A stretch of DNA of 64,000 bases, taken from assembly GCA_964448135.1 (NCBI GenBank), contig CAYUVH010000022.1, forward strand, positions 189,267 to 253,266. Direction: 5' to 3'. Of this stretch, positions 60,010-64,000 are shown piece by piece. Position numbers and translations under genes: made by a program. The DNA comes from CAYUVH01 sp964448135. GTDB taxonomy: Bacteria; Verrucomicrobiota; Verrucomicrobiia; Limisphaerales; UBA8199. The notes under the pieces are model-generated. The model made no database searches and was not told the origin of the DNA. It worked only from the letters and a program-made list of their open reading frames with translations. Position 1 is the first letter of the stretch, and the number at the start of each line of letters is the position of its first letter.

Positions 60010-62277
60010 TCATCGGGAGCGCACCGCCCGTGCCTTTTGTTTGGCGCGCACCCATATCCAGACGCAGGCGAGTAATCCTGGAGCTGCCAGCATGAGGCCG
60101 AGGTCAAAGGCGCGGTCTTCGTAGCGGAGTTCGAGGCGGTGCCGGCCGGCCGGGACCTCGAGGGCTTGAAAGGCGTGGTTGGCGCGCCACAGTTGAACGG
60201 GTTGGTCGTCCACGTAAGCGCGCCAGGCGGGATGCCAGGATTGCGCGATGACGACGAGCCCGCTGCCGGGGGCGTCGGATTGGAGGACGAGTTTGCGATT
60301 GGCCAGCGTGGTCAACTCGACATGCATGTTCGTGGATGCGGCGGCGCTGATTTTCCCCCGGGCTTCGAGCGGGAGCCAGACGGCACGGCGAAAATCCACC
60401 TCCCGGCCCTGGATGGTTTTGATGATGGTCGCGTCGTCCGCGAAGACAGGCGACTGGCCGGCGGTGAGCATCGCCATGGCGGTGGAGCGCGCGACCCAGT
60501 TGGTGGGTGTGTGCGGACCGTTCGTCTGGCACACCCCCATGAAATCGAGCAGGGGTGGGCAATTCGAGTTGGCGGCCAGTTTCGCAACGAGTGCGCTCTC
60601 GCGTGGGGCGAGTGAGAAGAATCCGTCCACCTGCGGCACGCCATCGAGGATGTTGCAGTCCACGCGGGCGGCAAGCCGGTTGTAAAGAAATGCGGCTTCC
60701 GCATTGCCAATGTTCATGGGCGGGGTCTGTGCTTGAAATGGCCCGCTGGTTAGCGCGCGGCCGTGGCCGAGCGCGGGCGCGGGCGACCAAACCAGACGCG
60801 AGGCGGGGTAGCCTGACGCGTAAATCCGCGGATTGACACTCGGGTTTTGATTTGGAGCATGGGTGGCGAGGTCCACCCAGAACAGCAAGGCCAGGAAGCC
60901 GGCGGACACGCGGTGAAGTTTGGCCGGCGCGCGCAAGTATGCTGCCGCTGCCGCGGCCATTAAGAGGAGCAGTATCCCGCGACTCAATCCGTTCCACCGA
61001 ATGGTTCGTTGGACTTCGTCGGAGACATTCGCATTCCAATCCACCCAGATGAGCACGCCGAGGAAGACCACCAGGCCAACGATAAGGGACATTTCAAAGG
61101 AGCGGGACTTTTCGCGTCGCGCGTCGAGCGCGGCAAAGCCGAAGGCGGCCAGCAGCGGCAACAGCGCCATGACGAGGATCACGGATTTGACAGGATAGCG
61201 GGCAAAGCCGAGGGCGGGGAAACAGGTTTTCAAGACGGTGAAAAAAATGCTCGTGTCGCCCCAAGCGAGAACCAGCGCGAGAAATACCATTACGGCGAGT
61301 GCACGGACGCGCCAGTTTTTGCAGAAGCGCAGGGCCAGAAGCGCCAGTGCGACCGCGCCGATGCCGCCGTAATAAGAGGAAGTCCAGTATTGCCCGTTTT
61401 GGAAATATACGCCCTGCGGTCCGGGCCCCTCGCGAAAAAGCGGATAAACCAAATTGGCCCATCCCCAAAGGGGCATGGACCAGTCGTGCGTGGTGGCGGC
61501 ATAGGCCGCATCGCGCTGGGAATGGGCAAGCAATTGCAGGAAAGGCAAAAGTTGCGGTGCGCAAATCATTGCCACGAACAAACCCGCCAACCCGAAGCGG
61601 GTGGCAATTTTCCAAACCGGAATCTCGCTTTCGCTGCACGCGACAACCGCGAGCCCGGCGAGAAGAACCCAGGTCAACAGAATGGTTTCAGGACCTCCGG
61701 CGAGCATCTGCATGACGCCAGCCGCGACGGCCAGGACCAGTTCGCGGCCTCCGCGCCGCAGGGCGGATTGACCGAGCCAGAGCACCCAGGGCAGCCAGGC
61801 GAACGTGGCGATGTGGCTGGGCCACATGAGAAAGTTAAGGCTCAGGCCGTTGAAAGCGAAGATGATTCCCGCCAGCGCCGCAGCGACGGTATGGCCCGTC
61901 CAACGCCGCGCTAGAAGATACATCCCCATTCCGCCCCAAAAAATGTGAAGAAAACAGAAAAACGGCAGCGACCACGTCAGCGGAAGCAGGAGGTAAATCA
62001 CGGCGCCCGGGTAAAGGGGCATGGTATTCCACTGAGCAAGGAACGGCAGCCCGCAATGGTGCCAGGGGTTCCAGAAAGGCAGCTCTCCTCGCCAGAAGCA
62101 CTCCCGCTGAAACCAGGCCGCCGGGTAACTGAACAGGCCAAAATCGCGATAGACCAGTGTTTGCTGACCCAGAATGACGAGGGGGAACTTGAGTAGCACC
62201 AGCGTGGCCAACAGGGCGGCGAAACGTGGCAGCGTCAGCCAGTCCTGGGCGGCGTTGTTCCGGTTCGGTTGCGGCAT
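60010..62277 (-). CDS. YfhO-like polytopic membrane protein
   Basis: A 755-residue protein; the ATG at 62275-62277 (MPQPNRNNAAQDW) is preferred to ATGs further upstream, which read through the operator region. About twelve helices with the YfhO pattern: VYRDFGLFSYPAAWFQREC, GELPFWNPWHHCGLPFLAQWNTMPLYP, then a soluble C-terminal domain with SWHPAWRAYVDDQPVQLWRANHAFQALEVPAGRHRLELRY, which is diagnostic for this family. YfhO proteins help attach sugars to surface polymers such as teichoic acid in Bacillus; in Gram-negatives the role is open. Its upstream region is shared with the prepilin gene. Confidence 0.85.
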   Translation of the reverse strand: MPQPNRNNAAQDWLTLPRFAALLATLVLLKFPLVILGQQTLVYRDFGLFSYPAAWFQRECFWRGELPFWNPWHHCGLPFLAQWNTMPLYPGAVIYLLLPLTWSLPFFCFLHIFWGGMGMYLLARRWTGHTVAAALAGIIFAFNGLSLNFLMWPSHIATFAWLPWVLWLGQSALRRGGRELVLAVAAGVMQMLAGGPETILLTWVLLAGLAVVACSESEIPVWKIATRFGLAGLFVAMICAPQLLPFLQLLAHSQRDAAYAATTHDWSMPLWGWANLVYPLFREGPGPQGVYFQNGQYWTSSYYGGIGAVALALLALRFCKNWRVRALAVMVFLALVLAWGDTSIFFTVLKTCFPALGFARYPVKSVILVMALLPLLAAFGFAALDARREKSRSFEMSLIVGLVVFLGVLIWVDWNANVSDEVQRTIRWNGLSRGILLLLMAAAAAAYLRAPAKLHRVSAGFLALLFWVDLATHAPNQNPSVNPRIYASGYPASRLVWSPAPALGHGRALTSGPFQAQTPPMNIGNAEAAFLYNRLAARVDCNILDGVPQVDGFFSLAPRESALVAKLAANSNCPPLLDFMGVCQTNGPHTPTNWVARSTAMAMLTAGQSPVFADDATIIKTIQGREVDFRRAVWLPLEARGKISAAASTNMHVELTTLANRKLVLQSDAPGSGLVVIAQSWHPAWRAYVDDQPVQLWRANHAFQALEVPAGRHRLELRYEDRAFDLGLMLAAPGLLACVWIWVRAKQKARAVRSR

Positions 62278-62670
62278 CGGGCGGGAGGATAAAGGGAGGG
62301 TCAAGCTTGCTAAAGACTGAATGAACGAGGTCTGAGCGTGTCCAGTTTTTGGACCTTTTTCCATAATGTGTCTTAACTGTGGACACAGGCAATATTGAGC
62401 AGGAATTGTGGGTGAATTGTCACTAATTCGGACACTTGTTCCGCCAGAGTCCAATAACTGGACAGACCTTGACTTGGAGAAGTCCAGCGGACGGCCACAT
62501 CGGTAATATAACGGATGTTTGTCCGCATACTAACCCGTTGCCTTCTGGCGCAGTATGGCGCTATGGTAGAAGCACAATTTGATGTCGGTCGCGAAGCTGA
62601 AAAAACGCGGCTGTTGAAACCAATCGCCTGGGGCGGTGTTTGAGAATTACGGCAATAGAAAATTCGAGCT
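62278..62670. other. Divergent regulatory region between the YfhO-like and first prepilin genes
   Basis: 393 bases without a gene. The left part (62340-62463) holds operator-like palindromes, and GTCC/GGAC half-sites continue to 62492. I see no convincing sigma-54 element with correct GG-to-GC spacing before the prepilin. Confidence 0.55.
62340..62463. promoter_or_regulatory. Cluster of GTCCA-N5-TGGAC palindromes
   Basis: GTCCAGTTTTTGGAC (62340-62354), GTCTTAACTGTGGAC (62370-62384) and GTCCAATAACTGGAC (62449-62463) share one 15-base layout of GTCCA, five spacer bases and TGGAC; the middle one has two changes in the left half. A GTCC-AGC-GGAC palindrome follows at 62482-62492. The first two are 30 bases apart, about three helical turns. 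They look like binding sites of a dimeric regulator for the YfhO-like gene, the prepilin gene or both. Confidence 0.55.
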
Positions 62671-63045
62671 ATGAAGATGAAAATTACAGGGAAGGGCGGG
62701 TTCACACTGGTGGAAATCATGATCGTGGTGGCCATCATCGGCCTGCTGGCGGCGATCGCGATTCCGAACTTCGTCAAGGCACGCACCACTGCGCAGACCA
62801 ACGCCTGCATCAACAACTTACGTCAGATTGACAGCGCCATCCAGGAGTGGGCCACCGAGCAGAAAAAAGGCGAAACCGCCGCTGTGACTTTCAGCGACAT
62901 CAGCTCCTATTTGAAGAACTCTGTAACCTGTCCCGCGGGTGGCTCCACCTTCAGCGACAGCTATTCGATCACAACCGTCGCGGAGAAGCCCGTCTGCCAG
63001 CGCGTCCCGGAGAAACACAAACTGCCGGCGGATACGTTGAACTGA
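62671..63045 (+). CDS. Type IV prepilin-like protein 1
   Basis: A 124-residue prepilin. Leader MKMKITGKGG, cleavage before F, then the N-methylation helix FTLVEIMIVVAIIGLLAAIA with the +5 glutamate. The rest is short: IPNFVKARTTAQTNACINNLRQIDSAIQEW and a C-terminal part with cysteines in VTCPAGG and KPVCQRVP that could form the disulfide loop. It resembles the major-pilin-like or GspG-like proteins of Verrucomicrobia, made as a fibre subunit after processing by PilD. It ends with its own terminator, so it is a separate transcript from the next pilin. Confidence 0.9.
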   Translation: MKMKITGKGGFTLVEIMIVVAIIGLLAAIAIPNFVKARTTAQTNACINNLRQIDSAIQEWATEQKKGETAAVTFSDISSYLKNSVTCPAGGSTFSDSYSITTVAEKPVCQRVPEKHKLPADTLN

Positions 63046-63067
63046 GATCCGTTCCATTTCACACGCG

Positions 63068-63103
63068 ACGGCCCGGAGGATTCCTCCGGGCCGTTTGCTT
63101 TTT
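63068..63103 (+). terminator. Rho-independent terminator after prepilin 1
   Basis: ACGGCCCGGAGG, loop ATT and the exact complement CCTCCGGGCCGT, then TTTGCTTTTT. A 12-bp GC-rich stem with a T-run. Confidence 0.85.
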
Positions 63104-63124
63104 GGCGGGGGCTTTTCCGGAAAT

Positions 63125-63140
63125 TGGCATTGGGGCTGCT
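63125..63140 (+). promoter_or_regulatory. Sigma-54-like -24/-12 promoter of prepilin 2
   Basis: TGGCATTGGGGCTGCT fits TGGCAY-N5-nTGCW with the GG and GC exactly 12 bases apart. The predicted start point is near 63151, about 100 bases before the ATG at 63252. The same element is found upstream of the third prepilin. Confidence 0.65.
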
Positions 63141-63158
63141 TTGCCTTGTCTTGCGGTT

Positions 63159-63220
63159 GCGTCAGGCAATTAGTGAACACGAACCGTAGTATTGAATAAC
63201 CCGCCTGACGCCTTGTTCAC
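63159..63220 (+). ncRNA. Candidate pseudoknot leader of prepilin 2 mRNA
   Basis: Four segments in the order A-B-A'-B': GCGTCAGGC (from 63159), GTGAACA (63173-63179), GCCTGACGC (63203-63211) and TGTTCAC (63214-63220). A pairs with A' (9 bp) and B with B' (7 bp), which is the topology of an H-type pseudoknot. It begins about eight bases after the predicted start of transcription and ends 31 bases before the ATG. Confidence 0.45.
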
Positions 63221-63251
63221 ACCGCCGAACAGAAAGAAAGGTAAGTTAAAC

Positions 63252-63626
63252 ATGCAAATCAAGACCTCCCGTAAGTCGGGTTTCACGCTGGTTGAAATCA
63301 TGATCGTCGTGGCCATCATCGGCCTCCTCGCTGCGATCGCCATCCCCAACTTCGTGCGCGCCCGCACGCAGTCGCAAAAGAACGCCTGCATCAACAATCT
63401 GCGCCAGATCAACGGTGCGATTCAGCAGTGGGCGCTCGAAAACAAGAAGGCCCCGTCTGCGACGGTCGCCTTCACCGACATCTCTCCGTATCTGAAGAGC
63501 GCGGTGGTCTGCCCCTCCGGCGGCACCACCTTCGCGGACAGCTACACTGTGGTGGACGTGCAGACCGTTCCGGTTTGCCAGCAGGACGCCGCCGCTCACG
63601 TGTTGCCGACCGACACCACGGGCTAG
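63252..63626 (+). CDS. Type IV prepilin-like protein 2
   Basis: A 124-residue prepilin starting MQIKTSRKSG; the frame opens earlier but this ATG follows a good ribosome binding site (AAAGGT at 63237-63242). Helix FTLVEIMIVVAIIGLLAAIA, then IPNFVRARTQSQKNACINNLRQINGAIQQWA and a C-terminal part with cysteines at VVCPSGG and VPVCQQDA. It is closely related to prepilin 1 over the whole length. It has a sigma-54-like promoter, a conserved leader and its own terminator. Confidence 0.92.
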   Translation: MQIKTSRKSGFTLVEIMIVVAIIGLLAAIAIPNFVRARTQSQKNACINNLRQINGAIQQWALENKKAPSATVAFTDISPYLKSAVVCPSGGTTFADSYTVVDVQTVPVCQQDAAAHVLPTDTTG

Positions 63627-63650
63627 TCTCTAGTCCAGTACGTCTTCGCG

Positions 63651-63687
63651 CAACGCCCGGGAAGCAATTCCCGGGCGTTGTTTTTTG
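63651..63687 (+). terminator. Rho-independent terminator after prepilin 2
   Basis: CAACGCCCGGGAA, loop GCAA and complement TTCCCGGGCGTTG, followed by six T. A 13-bp stem. Confidence 0.88.
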
Positions 63688-63754
63688 TACCTCCGGAGGG
63701 CGAAGGATGCCCCGGGTGAAGGGCGCGCGCATCATCGCGGTCATGGACCAAAAT

Positions 63755-63770
63755 TGGCATCGCATGTGCT
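63755..63770 (+). promoter_or_regulatory. Sigma-54-like -24/-12 promoter of prepilin 3
   Basis: TGGCATCGCATGTGCT has the same TGGCAT-N5-nTGCT layout and correct spacing as the element at 63125, although the five spacer bases and nearby sequence differ. Confidence 0.65.
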
Positions 63771-63788
63771 TTTCCCGTGCAGACGGTT

Positions 63789-63853
63789 GCGTCAGGCAAT
63801 TAGTGAACGCGAACCGTAGTAATAAATTAACCTGCCTGACGTCCTGGGTTCAC
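63789..63853 (+). ncRNA. Candidate pseudoknot leader of prepilin 3 mRNA
   Basis: GCGTCAGGCA (63789-63798), GTGAAC (63803-63808), TGCCTGACGT (63833-63842) and GTTCAC (63848-63853) repeat the A-B-A'-B' order. A-A' pairs over ten positions with one G-U, B-B' over six. The element starts exactly 20 bases after the last base of the GC dinucleotide, as in prepilin 2. Confidence 0.45.
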
Positions 63854-63884
63854 GCCGCCGAACAGAAAGAAAGGTAAGTTAAAC

Positions 63885-64000
63885 ATGCAAATCAAGACCT
63901 CCCGCAAGTCCGGTTTCACGCTGGTTGAAATCATGATCGTGGTGGCCATCATCGGCCTGCTCGCCGCGATCGCCATCCCCAACTTCGTGCGCGCCCGCAC
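63885..64000 (+). CDS. Type IV prepilin-like protein 3, cut by the window end
   Basis: ATG at 63885 after the same AAAGGTAAG ribosome binding site. The first 38 codons read MQIKTSRKSG, FTLVEIMIVVAIIGLLAAIA, then IPNFVRART, identical in protein to prepilin 2 with several silent changes. The rest of the gene lies beyond the window. Confidence 0.9.
   Translation, partial: MQIKTSRKSGFTLVEIMIVVAIIGLLAAIAIPNFVRAR

Noticed and set aside
52308..62277. Genomic island inserted at tRNA-Thr
   Set aside because: No integrase and no repeated copy of the tRNA 3' end was found; base composition does not visibly change.
62540..62570. Sigma-54-like promoter for the first prepilin (TGGCGCAGTATGGC)
   Set aside because: The GG to GC spacing is 11 rather than 12 bases, so it does not fit the strict consensus.

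Overview
The window looks like a chromosomal contig of a free-living, Gram-negative Verrucomicrobium, most like the Pedosphaera/Limisphaera side of the phylum. This is inferred from gene content, with no database search. The signs are tandem short prepilins (FTLVEIMIVVAIIGLLAAIAIPNF), a PEP-CTERM protein, large secreted beta-propeller and Ig-like proteins ending in an (F/Y)FRL-type tail, HEAT-repeat and LRR proteins, many dispersed palindromic repeats, moderately high GC, frequent GTG/TTG starts and few clear Shine-Dalgarno sequences. I see no phage genes, no insertion-sequence transposase and no CRISPR array.

Layout. 1-2.3 kb: the end of an LRR protein gene, a HEAT-repeat gene, and a second degenerate copy of the LRR gene's 3' end. 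2.3-5.6 kb: a REP-like repeat pair, a secreted beta-propeller and a PEP-CTERM protein. 6-20.3 kb: housekeeping genes rpmE, prfA, a HAD phosphatase, a methyltransferase, an AI-2E-type transporter, proC, a Prc-like protease, a UVR-domain protein, a sugar nucleotidyltransferase, ptsI, a pseudopilin and a thioredoxin-like protein. 20.7-28.3 kb: the cell-shape operon mreB-mreC-mreD-pbpA-rodA followed by an RNase E/G gene. 28.5-32.2 kb: a compact Bat operon with a BatB-BatC fusion. 32.5-40.2 kb: secreted Ig/LamG-like protein, GH2-like enzyme and a predicted six-hairpin enzyme. 40.3-49.6 kb: pdxJ-acpS, vanZ-like, M20 peptidase, comEC, zinc alcohol dehydrogenase, CBS protein, folB and a HAD-Nudix fusion. 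49.8-52.2 kb: a second copy of the six-hairpin protein. 52.3 kb: tRNA-Thr(UGU). 52.6-62.3 kb: five large polytopic membrane proteins of GT-C/YfhO type on alternating strands. 62.7 kb to the end: three prepilin genes in a row, the last cut by the window edge.

How they may work together. The mre-rod block builds the lateral wall. comEC, the prepilins and the pseudopilin point to type IV pilus or competence machinery, most of which lies outside the window. The GT-C/YfhO cluster directly beside the pilins could glycosylate surface polymers or pilins; this is inference.

The most interesting signal is at the right-hand end. Two successive pilin genes each carry a sigma-54-like -24/-12 element, and exactly the same distance downstream of it an A-B-A'-B' set of complementary segments that could fold as an H-type pseudoknot at the very 5' end of the mRNA. 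Upstream of the first pilin is a separate cluster of GTCCA-N5-TGGAC operator-like palindromes.
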